64,000 bases of DNA from Stemphylium vesicarium (Eukaryota; Ascomycota; Dothideomycetes; Pleosporales; Pleosporaceae), in NCBI GenBank assembly GCA_004380135.1, contig QXCR01000111.1:1-64000 (forward strand), written 5' to 3'. The position numbers were made by a program, and so were the translations under genes. The notes under the pieces are model-generated. The model was not told the DNA's origin, ran no database searches, and was given only the letters and a program-made list of their open reading frames with translations. This document shows positions 8,921 to 19,146 of this stretch, in pieces. How positions within the stretch are numbered: the stretch's first letter is position 1; every line of letters begins with the position of its first letter.

Positions 8921-9197
8921 TTTCAGACGTGGAAATGGGACGAGATAGCAGTGGAGAGGCGGAGGAGGTGACGTAGAAAATCCTGTTAACTCTGATTATT
9001 CTAAAGGGGCTCGATTTAATACAAAAAGGCCTATGGTAGATGATACAATGAGTGACAAGAAGCACCATACTTTAAAAAGAACGTGCTTTCTCCACTGCTT
9101 ACCCGTGATTATAGCCTCACAGAAGTGTGGGAAGTAAGCATCATCGATCATCCCTAGGATTCTCTACCTGAAATGAACGCCCTGATTGAGTGAGTCA

Positions 9198-9479
9198 TAC
9201 ACTCTTATGCACTTGCAGCTTCCGGTATCTGTAAGCAGGCGACTTTTGGTCCTATGCTAAGCCTTTCTCGTTTAGTCGTAAGCTTACCTAGATAGTGCTA
9301 GCCTTCGTTAGCATTGCTATAAGTCAATCTTCTGCTCGATGCTCGGATCAATCAAATTGAGATATCTACAGAGTCTAAGCCTTTTCAGAGCAAGTGTATA
9401 CTGGACGAATGGATGCCTCGTGCGCGACGACAACTGAGCCGCGGGTGCAAAGCGGAAGCTGCAAGTGCATGAGAGTGTA
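9198..9479. mobile_element. MITE, 282 bp ('CACTCTCATGCACTTGCAGC' family)
   Basis: Left end TACACTCTTATGCACTTGCA, right end its reverse complement with few mismatches, TA on both sides. Full-length family members are 281-282 bp (here, 26535, 55429, 61613); others are interrupted (10263, 44543, 52835) or shortened (40741, 60578). The ends resemble those of the pogo transposon (CACTxxCxTGCAx), suggesting a pogo-like source that is not in this window. Confidence 0.85.
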
Positions 9480-9527
9480 ATAGAAGATTCCAAGATGTCA
9501 TAGAGATGGAAAAAATGGCTAAGCAGT

Positions 9528-9919
9528 TACAGTCGCCGCGATTCCACCTTCACCCCTGCGTGCATCATCCAACAAAATCGGTCGTTGTTAGGTCGACGAC
9601 TAACCATTCACGTCGGCTGTTTGAGGGCAGTCGTCTGGTGGTACAGTCGTTAGCGATTGCGGCTTCACCTTTGCGTGCAGCATTAGTTAAATCTGTCATC
9701 ATTAGACAAACGACTGACCAATCACACCGACTGTTTTGCTGCGGTCACCTGATGCTAAGCTGTATACGGAAGGTGGCGCCGTTCAAGATCGTTGCGTGAC
9801 TGTGTGTTGGGGTGAAGCCGCAATCGCTAACGACTGTAAGCCATACACGGAAGGTGAGACTGTTCAAAACCATTGCGCAGCTGCGCGTAGGGGTGAAGGT
9901 GCAGTCGCTAGCGGCTGTA
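9528..9919. mobile_element. MITE of the ~198-bp family, interrupted by a relative
   Basis: Outer ends match the copy at 5126-5323 in inverse orientation. Removing the insert at 9642-9838 and one TA restores a 197-bp element whose junction agrees with the uninterrupted copy. Confidence 0.85.
9642..9838. mobile_element. 197-bp MITE nested in 9528-9919
   Basis: Ends TACAGTCGTTAGCGATTGCG and the inverse, inserted at a TA that is duplicated (9642-9643, 9837-9838). The target TA is visible undisturbed in the 5126-5323 copy. Confidence 0.9.
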
Positions 9920-9943
9920 TATAAACGAGAGAGATCAAAACAT

Positions 9944-10205
9944 TACACTGACATGCACAATTGGCTTCCGGTTCTGACAATGCTCACACAATTCAACCGA
10001 CATGGGTCCCTGTCACGCTAAGCTCTCCTCTTACTCCTACAAGCTTAGCGCACAGGCAGACAAAGTGTACAAAGCCAGATGATTTGTCAACTAATGCGAT
10101 GCTAACTTCTCTCTTAAGCAAAGTCCTCGTTTAGTGCTAGGGACCCCTGTGGTGTGTGTATTCTGCGTCACACAAAACCGGAAGCCAATTGTGCAAACCA
10201 GTGTA
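9944..10205. mobile_element. pogo-end MITE, 262 bp
   Basis: Left end TACACTGACATGCACAATTG, right end its near inverse, TA flanked. A 262-bp near-twin lies at 37048-37309; I count about five differences. The outer 20 bp resemble the autonomous pogo element's TIR, so its transposase is a candidate mover. Confidence 0.85.
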
Positions 10206-10364
10206 TTCGGCTTTGTAAGCGAAGCGTTGGTCAGTCTCACTAAGATGCGAACGTAGTTCGATTACACTCTCATGCACTTGCAGCTTCCGCTTTGCACACG
10301 CGTCTCAGTTGCCATCGCGCACGGGGCATCGATTCTTCCAGTATTCACTTGCTCTCAAAAGGCT

Positions 10365-10635
10365 TACACTCTCATGCACTTGCAGCTTCCGGTTTCTGTA
10401 AGCAGGCGTCTTTTGATCCTATGCTAAGCCTCTCCGGTTGAACGGTGACCTTGCCCAAATAGTACTAGCTTTTGTCAGCGATGCCATCTGCTCGATGCTC
10501 TGACCAATTAAAGCGAAGCATTGACAGAGCCTAAGCCTTTTCTGAGCAAGCGTACACCAGGCAAATCGATGGACCGTGCTGGGTGACAACTGAGCCTCGT
10601 GCACAAACCGGAAGCTGCAAGTGCATGAGAGTGTA
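10365..10635. mobile_element. MITE of the CACTCTCATGCAC family, nested
   Basis: Inserted in a TA of a member of its own family (10263-11281). Ends TACACTCTCATGCACTTGCA and the inverse. Its right-hand TA is shared with the next element. Confidence 0.85.
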
Positions 10636-10830
10636 CAGTCGTTAGCGATTGCGGCTTCACCACTGCGTGCAGCATTAATTTAATATGTCATCATTAAACC
10701 AACGACTGACCAACCAGATCGACTGTTTCGCTGCGAATACCTAATGCTAAGCCATGTACGGAAGGTGGGGCTGTTCAAAATCGTTGCGCAACTGTGTGTA
10801 AGGGTGAAGCCGCAATCGCTAATGACTGTA
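10634..10830. mobile_element. MITE of the 197-bp GATTGCGGCTTCACC family, nested
   Basis: Begins at the TA that ends the previous MITE and stops at TA 10829-10830, immediately before the TA of the next one. Ends TACAGTCGTTAGCGATTGCG and the inverse with one change. Confidence 0.85.
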
Positions 10831-11105
10831 TACACTAACATGCACAATTAGCTTCCGGTTCGGACACAGTTCATATCCTTCGAGCGGACAGGGACCCCTT
10901 GCAGCGCCAAGCACAGTGCCTACATCTATAGGCTTAGCCCGTTCGCTTACATTACAAGCGAGCTAGATTGTCTAGTTTATACACTGGTTCTCTAAACGTG
11001 CTAAGCTCATAGGAGTAAGAGGGGAGCTTGGCACGACAGGGACCCATGTTGGTTCAAATGTATGAGCTGTGTCAGAACCAGAAGCCCATTGTGCATGTCA
11101 GTGTA
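10831..11105. mobile_element. pogo-end MITE, nested
   Basis: Ends TACACTAACATGCACAATTA and the inverse at 11105. The inner sequence resembles the subterminal parts of the autonomous pogo element and the 26052-26325 derivative. Confidence 0.8.
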
Positions 11106-11513
11106 CTTTGTAGATCTCTCAATTTGATTGATCCAAGTATCGAGCATAAGATTGACTCATAGCAATACTAACGAAAGCTAGCACTATTTAATTGAGATCA
11201 TAACTAAACGAAAAAAGCTTAGAATGGGACCGAAAGTCGCCTGCTTAGAGAAAGTGGAAGCTGCAAGTGCATAAGAGTGTAATTACAGTCGCCTTGATGA
11301 TTCCTCACATGCACTTTGTCCTACCTTGACTTGTTCTCGTTCTTTCTTGCAGCACTGCAAAAACCTTACATAATATAGACTATTAGCAGTCAGTTGTTCT
11401 CATATTGCATGAAAGGCCGATAACTTGCAATGGTACGTTTGAACTTTTGTGGAAGGATTAGCTTTCTCCCTCACGTGACGCAAGTCCACAGCCACTGACT
11501 GCCACAACAGGCC

Positions 11514-14500
11514 ATGCCGGATGACATCGCCATCGTTGGTCTATCATGCCGGACGGCCGGAGGGGTCGACAGTCTGGATAAACTCTGGGACTTTCTCTTA
11601 CAGAAGAAACATGCCTCCGGCGAGATTCCACCCTACCGATGGGAGCCCTGGCGGCAGCGTAGTACGCTTGATGCAAAAATACTTGACAGCGTCACGCGAA
11701 AAGGATACTTCCTCGACGATGTTGAAGGCTTTGATGCGGCCTTCTTCAGCATTTCGCCTAGAGAAGCTGAACACATGGATCCCCACCAGAGGCTCGGCCT
11801 CGAGCTTGCGTACGAAGCCTTGGAACATGCAGGCATCCAGCCAGACAGACTAGCTGGCAGCGACACTGCCGTGTACATAGGGGCCGACTCGGACGACTAT
11901 TCACGTATGGTCATGGAAGACCTGCCAGCCATAGAGGCCTGGAGCGGGATTGGCACAGCACACCATGGCATCTCTAACAGGATCTCATACCATCTCGACT
12001 TGAAAGGACCGAGTGCAGCAGTGGACGCAGCCTGCGCGAGCTCGCTCGTCGCCCTTCATCTCGCCCGCCAGGCTATCGTGTCAGGAGAGAGCACCATGGC
12101 CATCTGTGGCGGCGTGAACGTCATCTGTGCTCCCGGGATCACGCATATGCTCCAGAAAGCCGGTGCACTGACAGCTGAGGGTGTGTGTCGATCGTTCGAT
12201 GCCGCCGCGAATGGTTACGCGCGTGGCGAAGGGGGGGCCATCATCGTCCTCAAACGATTGAGTGCGGCACAGGAGGACAACGATGACATCCTGGCTGTCC
12301 TGAAGAGCTCTGCGTCCGCTCAAGATGGCAGGACGAGGGGCATTATGGCGCCCAATGGTGCAGCGCAAGCGGATGTGGCTAGGCAGGCCCTGGATCGCGC
12401 TGGCAACATCGATCCACACACCGTGGACTATATCGAGGCCCACGCGACGTCCACGCCACTCGGCGACCCTACCGAGATCAAGGCCTTGGCCGAGGTATAT
12501 GGGGCAGGGCGATCTCCCGAAAACCCCTGTTATCTTGGCTCTATCAAGCCTAACATTGGCCATCTTGAAGCAGCAGCTGGTGCCATCAGCGTTGTCAAGA
12601 CTGTGCTCAGCGTGCAAAAAGGAGTCATCGCACCCCAGGCACTCTTAGAAACCCTCAACACTAGCATAGACTGGGACTCCAGCGGTCTCGAGATACTTCG
12701 CGAAGCAAGGTCATGGCCTGATAATGGCGTGCGGCGAGCGGCCGTGTGCTCCTATGGCTACGGGGGTTCCGTCTGCCACGCCATCATCGAGCAGGCACCA
12801 CCAAAGCGGATGGGCAGGTCCGGATCTCGTAGCAGGACTTGGGTCACGTTGACGCTGTCGGCCCTGCAGAGCGAGCGATTGCCCGTTTATGCAGCCTCGC
12901 TGGCCCATTGGCTGTCCACACATGGGGCAACCGAAGACTTGACCGCTGTAGCACGGACGCTGGCCCAGCGCCGGACGGCGTACGACCACAGACTATCCGT
13001 TGACGTGTCAAGCCATGAGGACGCGATCCGAAGCCTGAGCGGCTACGCGAATGGCAGCCAGGACGCAAGGACTATCAGCAACCGTGTCATCAACAGCGCA
13101 GTGCAGAAAGGAGTCGTGTGGGTCTTCTCGGGCCATGGCGCTCAGTGGCCTAACATGGGCCAACGACTGCTCCGCAACTGTATCTTTCGTAGCAAGTTGT
13201 CCGAGTTAGATACGACTTTCCACAAAGAAGCTGGCTTCTCCAGCGTTGAGGCGTTGCAACAGGCCGAGCTTGGGGCTTCGGACAAGATCCAGATGCTGAC
13301 GTATGCGGTGCAAATGGGACTGGCCTCGCTCCTTCAGGCAGAGGGTCTCGCTCCGCAAGCTGTCATTGGACATTCCGTGGGTGAAATTTCGGCTGCCGTC
13401 ATTGCTGGCTGCCTGACCAGTGAGGAAGGTGCGGTCATCATTGCGCGACGAGCGAATCTATATGCACGGGTTCAGGGCTCCGGTGCCATGGCATTGGTAA
13501 CTATGCCATTTGAAGAAGCCGCTATGCAGCTTAGCGGGAGAGATGACATTGTCGCTGCCATCCAGTCGTCCCCATCGACGTGCGTGGTGAGTGGCACACG
13601 AGTAGCAGTCAAGGAATACGCAGAACAGTTGAACGCCCAGGGTGTCAAGACTCGGGACGTGCAGACCGACATCGCCTTCCACTCGCCCTTGCTTAAAAAG
13701 CTTGTTCCTGCTCTACAGGACCTTTTAGAGCCTGTTCTTCACCCTCAACATGGATGCTTACCTATATATTCCACCTCTGATCCCGACGCAAGGACGACAA
13801 CACCACGAGATGTGAGGTATTGGACACGCAATATGATAGCGCCAGTGCGTCTTACTGACGCAGTCGAAGCTGCTGTGGAGGATGGTTTTGGCGTGTTCCT
13901 CGAAGTATCAACGCACCCTATCGTTTCGCAGTCGATCGGTGAGACTTTAGAAGCACGATCCCTTGACGAATATGCCAGCTTTGGTGTCATGGTGCGCAAT
14001 GCGTGCCCCGATCGCACGATCGCTCAAGCGATCTCGCAACTCCACACACTGGGCGCACGTGTCGATTTTGGGGTCCAGCTCGGGGACGGTCCATGGTCTA
14101 CCAAGCTACCCAACACACCATGGTTCCACGTACCGTACTGGAAAGCCCCTCCCATCCATGCTAGACTCTCCACTCAGCAACACGACGCCGAGGAGCATAC
14201 CCTGCTGGGGAATTTTGTCAGGATAGCGGGAAGCGACACTTCGGTCTGGACTACGACGGTGGACGACCAGACGAAGCCCTACCCTCTAATACATAGACTT
14301 GGGGCTACAGAGATTGTACCGGCGGCTGTATACTGTAACACCTTCCACCACGCAGCAGGTTTGCGCGACATCAGCGATCTGCTCCTACGCGTCCCCATCC
14401 CTATTACGGCAGAGAAACGTGAGCTACAGGTAGTCTTGCAGGATGGTGTCGCGCGCATCTTGTCCCGGGTGCAGGTGTCCCAGGAACGGACCGACAACGG

Positions 14501-16745
14501 CGGGCGAAAGAATGCCTGGGTTGAACACTGTACCGCCAAGGTTGCTCCATCCGATGCGATCACTTATCAGTACCGACACTCTCTTGCTGCTATACGAGAT
14601 GGGATGGCAATACGCTTCCCGGACAGCTTTGCAGAAGAGCATCTCAGCAGTATGGGTGTGTCCGGTATGGCCTTTCCATGGGCTGTCCTAGAGCATCTTG
14701 CCAACGAGAAGGGGATGTTCGTTCAGGTGGGCATACGCACTGAAGCTGATACCCTGCCTTGGGCTCCGCAGAGTTGGGCGCCTCTGATAGACGCAGCTAC
14801 CTCGATTAGCGCATGCATTGTTTCTAAGGATGCCACATTGCGTCTCGTAAGCGGCATTGACGAGGTACTTTTCCTCTCCAAAGACGTACCGCCGAAGAAA
14901 GCGTATCTATTTCTCAAGCGAAGGCCTGAAGAGGAACCTCCACAAGTAGATGTCGAAATTCTGGACGGCGATGGCATGCAACTGTGCAGGCTCAGTGGCA
15001 TGCAATTTAGTGATATAGAGGCAGTAACAAGTGCGAGCCCCTACGCAGATTCGCTTCTGTATCGACTGGCATGGGTTCGTCCAAATCTGCGCGATACGCC
15101 ACTGCCTATAAACAATGTGGTTTTGGTCTCTGGCGACGCCTCACACGTACGGGGTTATATCCGGGATTTAGCGAACGAGTCACACAAACTGTTCAATGTA
15201 TCTTCAGCGCTGGCATTGGTAGACCCTATTGTGAAAGATGTTCTTTTGCTGAGCGATACAGTTATCGTCTACGTCCCGGAAAGAGTGAAGATGGTCGAGG
15301 ACGTCGCTCGGGGAGCGCATACGGCTGTGTGGGAAACAGCAAACATTCTATCTACGCTCATACGCGTCGGAAGTAATGCGAAGCTGTTCGTGCTGTTAAA
15401 TGGTGTGCATAAGGCACAGTGTCTCGAGCAGGTCTCCCACCACTCCCTGTACGGATTCTCGCGCGTAGCGGCTTCTGAACACCCAGATCTCTGGGGCGGT
15501 TTGATCGATCATGAAGGAACGGCTTCTCCTGTTTGGGCTCTCCGGAACGTGCAAGAACAAAGTGTCATCCGAGTACGGAACGATGGGCCTTGCGTCGCGC
15601 GAATGAGACCCTTCCTTGTGAACGAAAAGGCTGCTGATCCCCACTCGAGCCTCTTGCCTCGGCCTCAGGGAACGTACATCATCACGGGTGGGCTGGGGGA
15701 TCTGGGGCTCGAGGTACTCGAGTTCTTAGTCGACAGAGGAGCGCGCAGGATTGTCGTCGTATCACGTCGCCCACTTCCACCTCGGAAAGCGTGGTCGGCC
15801 GCAACCGGGCCAATGGCTGTAATTCTAACGCGAATCCAGCGGCTGGAGATTAAGGGAGCGACAATACACGCTCTGCCGCTCGACATCAGTTCTCGAAGTG
15901 CTTCTGTTGAGCTCCTGGGTGCTCTCGAGCGGCTGTCCCTCCCCCGCGTGCTGGGCGTCATTCATGCTGCCGCTGTACCAGGATTTGGATACATCCAGAA
16001 TACTCCTTCCGAGAGTTATGCAAGCGTAATGGCACCCAAAATTGTGGGCGCTCTCGCCTTGCACGAGGCCTTTCCACCAGGTACCCTTGACTTCTTCATT
16101 CTCTTCTCGTCCGTCAGCGGGATCATCGGAACACCAGGCCAATCAGCGTATGCTGCATCCAACGCATTTCTTGACGGCTTGGCTACACACCGGCGGTCCC
16201 AGGGCTGCAACAGCATCGCCATCCAATGGACAGCCTGGCGAGCGCTGGGCCTGGCATCAAACACAGCGGTCGTGGACCTCGAGCTTCAGGCCGTAGGCAT
16301 GCGAGACATCACTGCGAAACAGGCTTTCCAGGCTTGGGATCGTTTATCCAGTTTCGGCACTGACCATGCTATAGTCACTAGACTACGACTATTGGATGCG
16401 GAAGAGCCAGCGGCGAATGATCTGATCGGCGAAGTTGTGCCGCGTCTCTCCGCACTACCCAACAGCTCATCCTCTCGAATGGATCAATTATCAAGTCCTG
16501 AGCTCAAGGCTCATGTTGCAGTCAAAATTCGCGACTGTCTTTCTACCCTCTTTCGTATTGATCCCCAAACCATTGACGACAAGACAGCGCTAGAAGACGT
16601 TGGTATTCATTCCATCATGCGCATCACGCTGCGTCAGATGCTGCAGAAGGAGCTGCATTTTCCAGTGCCGCAAAGGCTGATATGGAACTGTTCGACTGTG
16701 GGGAACCTGGTTACGCGTTTATGTGAAGAAATTGAAGGACAATGA
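11514..16745 (+). CDS. Partially reducing polyketide synthase, 6-MSA-synthase type
   Basis: An intact, intronless 1743-aa iterative synthase, close to the ~1770-1800 aa usual for fungal 6-methylsalicylic acid synthases. Domains in order: ketosynthase (1-430; C174 in DAACASSL, H310 in EAHATSTPLGDP, H350 in KPNIGHLEAAAG); acyltransferase (534-830; GHSVG with S621, AFHSPLL); dehydratase/thioester-hydrolase-like domain (895-1180; H927 and WAPLIDAATS); ketoreductase (about 1385-1600; TGGLGDLG and Tyr in SAYAASN); acyl carrier protein (about 1665-1740; S1700 in GIHSIM). All catalytic residues I can see are kept. Two family motifs vary: HxxxG becomes HxxxA in the dehydratase, and the Asp before the carrier Ser is His. 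There is no enoyl reductase, methyltransferase or thioesterase. The product is likely a small aromatic (6-MSA or similar); which one cannot be told. An AT-rich TATA-like stretch lies near 11370. No tailoring genes adjoin it. Confidence 0.95.
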   Translation: MPDDIAIVGLSCRTAGGVDSLDKLWDFLLQKKHASGEIPPYRWEPWRQRSTLDAKILDSVTRKGYFLDDVEGFDAAFFSISPREAEHMDPHQRLGLELAYEALEHAGIQPDRLAGSDTAVYIGADSDDYSRMVMEDLPAIEAWSGIGTAHHGISNRISYHLDLKGPSAAVDAACASSLVALHLARQAIVSGESTMAICGGVNVICAPGITHMLQKAGALTAEGVCRSFDAAANGYARGEGGAIIVLKRLSAAQEDNDDILAVLKSSASAQDGRTRGIMAPNGAAQADVARQALDRAGNIDPHTVDYIEAHATSTPLGDPTEIKALAEVYGAGRSPENPCYLGSIKPNIGHLEAAAGAISVVKTVLSVQKGVIAPQALLETLNTSIDWDSSGLEILREARSWPDNGVRRAAVCSYGYGGSVCHAIIEQAPPKRMGRSGSRSRTWVTLTLSALQSERLPVYAASLAHWLSTHGATEDLTAVARTLAQRRTAYDHRLSVDVSSHEDAIRSLSGYANGSQDARTISNRVINSAVQKGVVWVFSGHGAQWPNMGQRLLRNCIFRSKLSELDTTFHKEAGFSSVEALQQAELGASDKIQMLTYAVQMGLASLLQAEGLAPQAVIGHSVGEISAAVIAGCLTSEEGAVIIARRANLYARVQGSGAMALVTMPFEEAAMQLSGRDDIVAAIQSSPSTCVVSGTRVAVKEYAEQLNAQGVKTRDVQTDIAFHSPLLKKLVPALQDLLEPVLHPQHGCLPIYSTSDPDARTTTPRDVRYWTRNMIAPVRLTDAVEAAVEDGFGVFLEVSTHPIVSQSIGETLEARSLDEYASFGVMVRNACPDRTIAQAISQLHTLGARVDFGVQLGDGPWSTKLPNTPWFHVPYWKAPPIHARLSTQQHDAEEHTLLGNFVRIAGSDTSVWTTTVDDQTKPYPLIHRLGATEIVPAAVYCNTFHHAAGLRDISDLLLRVPIPITAEKRELQVVLQDGVARILSRVQVSQERTDNGGRKNAWVEHCTAKVAPSDAITYQYRHSLAAIRDGMAIRFPDSFAEEHLSSMGVSGMAFPWAVLEHLANEKGMFVQVGIRTEADTLPWAPQSWAPLIDAATSISACIVSKDATLRLVSGIDEVLFLSKDVPPKKAYLFLKRRPEEEPPQVDVEILDGDGMQLCRLSGMQFSDIEAVTSASPYADSLLYRLAWVRPNLRDTPLPINNVVLVSGDASHVRGYIRDLANESHKLFNVSSALALVDPIVKDVLLLSDTVIVYVPERVKMVEDVARGAHTAVWETANILSTLIRVGSNAKLFVLLNGVHKAQCLEQVSHHSLYGFSRVAASEHPDLWGGLIDHEGTASPVWALRNVQEQSVIRVRNDGPCVARMRPFLVNEKAADPHSSLLPRPQGTYIITGGLGDLGLEVLEFLVDRGARRIVVVSRRPLPPRKAWSAATGPMAVILTRIQRLEIKGATIHALPLDISSRSASVELLGALERLSLPRVLGVIHAAAVPGFGYIQNTPSESYASVMAPKIVGALALHEAFPPGTLDFFILFSSVSGIIGTPGQSAYAASNAFLDGLATHRRSQGCNSIAIQWTAWRALGLASNTAVVDLELQAVGMRDITAKQAFQAWDRLSSFGTDHAIVTRLRLLDAEEPAANDLIGEVVPRLSALPNSSSSRMDQLSSPELKAHVAVKIRDCLSTLFRIDPQTIDDKTALEDVGIHSIMRITLRQMLQKELHFPVPQRLIWNCSTVGNLVTRLCEEIEGQ

Positions 16746-16845
16746 TAGCCGCTCGTCGAGCTAGATATGACCGGGATATCATGCGTGTCATCACGTCTTT
16801 GACATGTCTATGTTCTGGACCCATGACGACATTCATGTATCTAAT

Positions 16846-18952
16846 GCAAGATAACAACAGGCCAATGGAAATGATTGCGCGGCAATCAACACGCGAAATG
16901 ATCAAGTTTGCCAACCCAGAGGCCGAGAGGGCGTTGTGGCAGAGTCCTCGCAGTGAGACTGTTTAGGCAGCTAAAACCTCCTGTATTCCTCGTTCTGTCG
17001 GATGCTGTAAGCGAAATACACGTGAGTTTCGACGGCTGGACGACCAAGGGCGGGAAGCGCGGCTTCTTGGGATTGTTGCCCACTTTGCTACAGCAGCGGG
17101 TGCCGTACACGACTTGCCTATTAGCCTGCCGCAACTCGCTGGCGCGTACACAGGCAAGTTGAAAATACAATCTACGCAGCCTAGCTAACTTCTATAGGCG
17201 AGGCTATTGCTGCTGTTGTTGTCCAGACGCTGAGAGAGTTTGGCATTACACCTAATCAATTAGGCTACCTTGTCCTCGACAACGCGTCAAATAATGTCAC
17301 GGTTTGGGGTCTCTACTGCTCCTGCTCTTCACCTCCTCGCGATTACTCATCTTCGCGAGCTACGCCTATCTAGGCTAGCCCTGCTGACGGTCACTACCTA
17401 CATAAACTTTCCATAGCATCCGCAATACAACCTCAGTTCAATCCTTCAATTCTTCCTGCACTCTATCCTTGACAAATAACGACATCGCAATTGCAGCGAT
17501 TGCGCGCGATTATGGCGGCTTTGATCCTATACACCGTCGTATCCGCTGCGGCCCTCATACGATCAATCTTATTGGGCAAGCTCTGCTTTTCGGCGACGAC
17601 AAGCACTCGTACAACAACGCTGCAGAGGAGCTTAGAACAGAGGAGCTATATATGCATGAGTGGCGCCGACATGGGCAATTAGGCACACTAATTGCAGTCA
17701 TCAACTACATCAGGACGCCACAGCAGCATGAGCTTTTCCGGGCTTGCCAGCGCGACGCTAACAAAGCGCTGCCGGTCGACGATCAGGTTCCACTCCTCAC
17801 ACCCGTACGCCCTATTGTCAGCCGCTGGAACTCGTATCATGCCGCTATTGAGCGCGCGACAAAGCTCCACGGCGCCTTTGATCGATATATGGAGCACCAC
17901 ATTAGAAGTGTTGCTTTTAACGAAAAGCGCAGCGGCAGCGCTAGCAAGGATGTGCCGTCTTGCATGAGGCAAGGTGGGCTCGCTGCTAGCGACTGGGCAA
18001 CAATTACAGAGTACCAGAAATGCCTAAAGTCGCTTCAGATAGCAACGAAGAGGCTAGAGGGTCGCGGTAAGGCCAGCAGTTTTGGCGCAATCTACGAAGT
18101 GTTGCCAGTCTTTGAGTATCTACTGCGTAACCTCGAAGAGCTTGCGCAGCCATGGATTGACGTTGACTTTAACGCGCATAACGAGGCGCCAGAAGGTAGG
18201 TTTTGCAGTTACTTACAGGTGTTCCTTGCTAACGAATGCGCCTACAGATCACCTTCATATCAACCTCCGCGCTGCGTGGAAGAAGGCCGACGCTTACTAC
18301 AACAAGCTTGACGACTCCCCAATCTATTACGCTGCTACGTGCCTCCACCCTCTAGAAATACTACTGTGAGAACAGTTGGAGCGAGAAGCCAGAGTGGATC
18401 GAGGCCGCTAATAAGGGCTTCCAGCGGCTTTGGAAAAGCTATAAGAAGCTGCCAAAGCCAGTGCCTATTCAAGCGGCTCGATCCGCCCGAACAAGCGATA
18501 TAGACGACGTAATTGGGGCCTATACACAGCGTAATCACACAGTAGCAGCTCCGCAGGGCGATGAGTATGACCGTTGGCTTAATCAAGAGCCGCCGTGGCG
18601 TAGCCTTGACGATGGTAACGTGATCCAGTACTGGATTGCGATGCGCTCAAAATATCCGTGTTTAAGCCAGTTTGCAATCGATATACTAACTATCCCAGCA
18701 TCTAGCTGTGAATGCGAGCGCCTATTTAGCGAGCTTGGTGACCTACTTGAGCCAAAACGACGAGCGATTAGCAGCGAGCTACTAGCGGCTCTACAGCTAA
18801 TACGGGCATGGACGAGAGCGGGATACAACACTAAGAAAACGGATGGGATAGACAGCAGCACGAGCCTTGATAGCCTCACTGACGAGTCACTCTCGCGCGA
18901 GTACGATATATATAGCTGGGCCGAGTTGCTAGAGATAGAGCCTGTCGAGTAG
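16846..18952 (+). pseudogene. hAT transposase 1, broken by frameshifts and a solo LTR
   Basis: Recognisable hAT transposase pieces run just downstream of the polyketide synthase stop: IKFANPEAERALW, IHVSFDGWTTKGGKRGF, YLVLDNASNN, then DPIHRRIRCGPHTINLIGQ, and a C-terminal dimerisation region (SCECERLFSELGDLLEPKR) to the stop at 18952. Lesions: one base missing near 17070; a 180-bp solo LTR with AATAA duplication splitting the DNASNN motif; one-base slip near 18356. Two likely former introns are visible, about 17155-17198 (GC donor, CTAAC branch) and 18195-18254 (GTAGGT ... CTAAC ... CTACAG). The 5' end is missing; a 3' terminus resembling hAT TIRs may lie near 19125. Not functional. Confidence 0.8.
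17295..17474 (+). mobile_element. Solo LTR (family 1), 180 bp, inside the hAT gene
   Basis: Starts TGTCACGGTTTGGGGTCTC and ends CCTTGACA. Perfect duplications AATAA (17290-17294, 17475-17479) flank it. Removing it and one duplication restores the hAT reading frame DNASNNDIAIA. Confidence 0.9.
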
Positions 18953-19146
18953 TCAGCCTAAGCTACGATACTACTAAAATCTATCAAGCCATCAAGTCAA
19001 GCCTTCAAAACAGCCTTGTAATTCGATCAAGCCTCAAGCAAGCCTAACAGTTGCAGTATAGCTTGCATACCAAGTCAAGATATCGGCGCCGGCTTGGCTT
19101 GACTTGCTTGTTGCGGACCGTGGCTGATGGTGCCAGCCAAAACGTG

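Larger units (their letters stand above)
10263..11281. mobile_element. MITE of the 282-bp family split by a stack of three insertions
   Basis: The left part is 10263-10366 and the right part is 11104-11281. Together they reconstruct an element like the intact part of 52835-53317 (same orientation: ...AAAAGGCTTA then ...GTAGA...). Between them sit three other MITEs (10365-10635, 10634-10830, 10831-11105). The nest ends 232 bp before the polyketide synthase ATG. Confidence 0.85.

Noticed and set aside
12081..12617. Minus-strand frames within the polyketide synthase
   Set aside because: They lie wholly inside a gene with verified catalytic motifs on the other strand and show no domain of their own.
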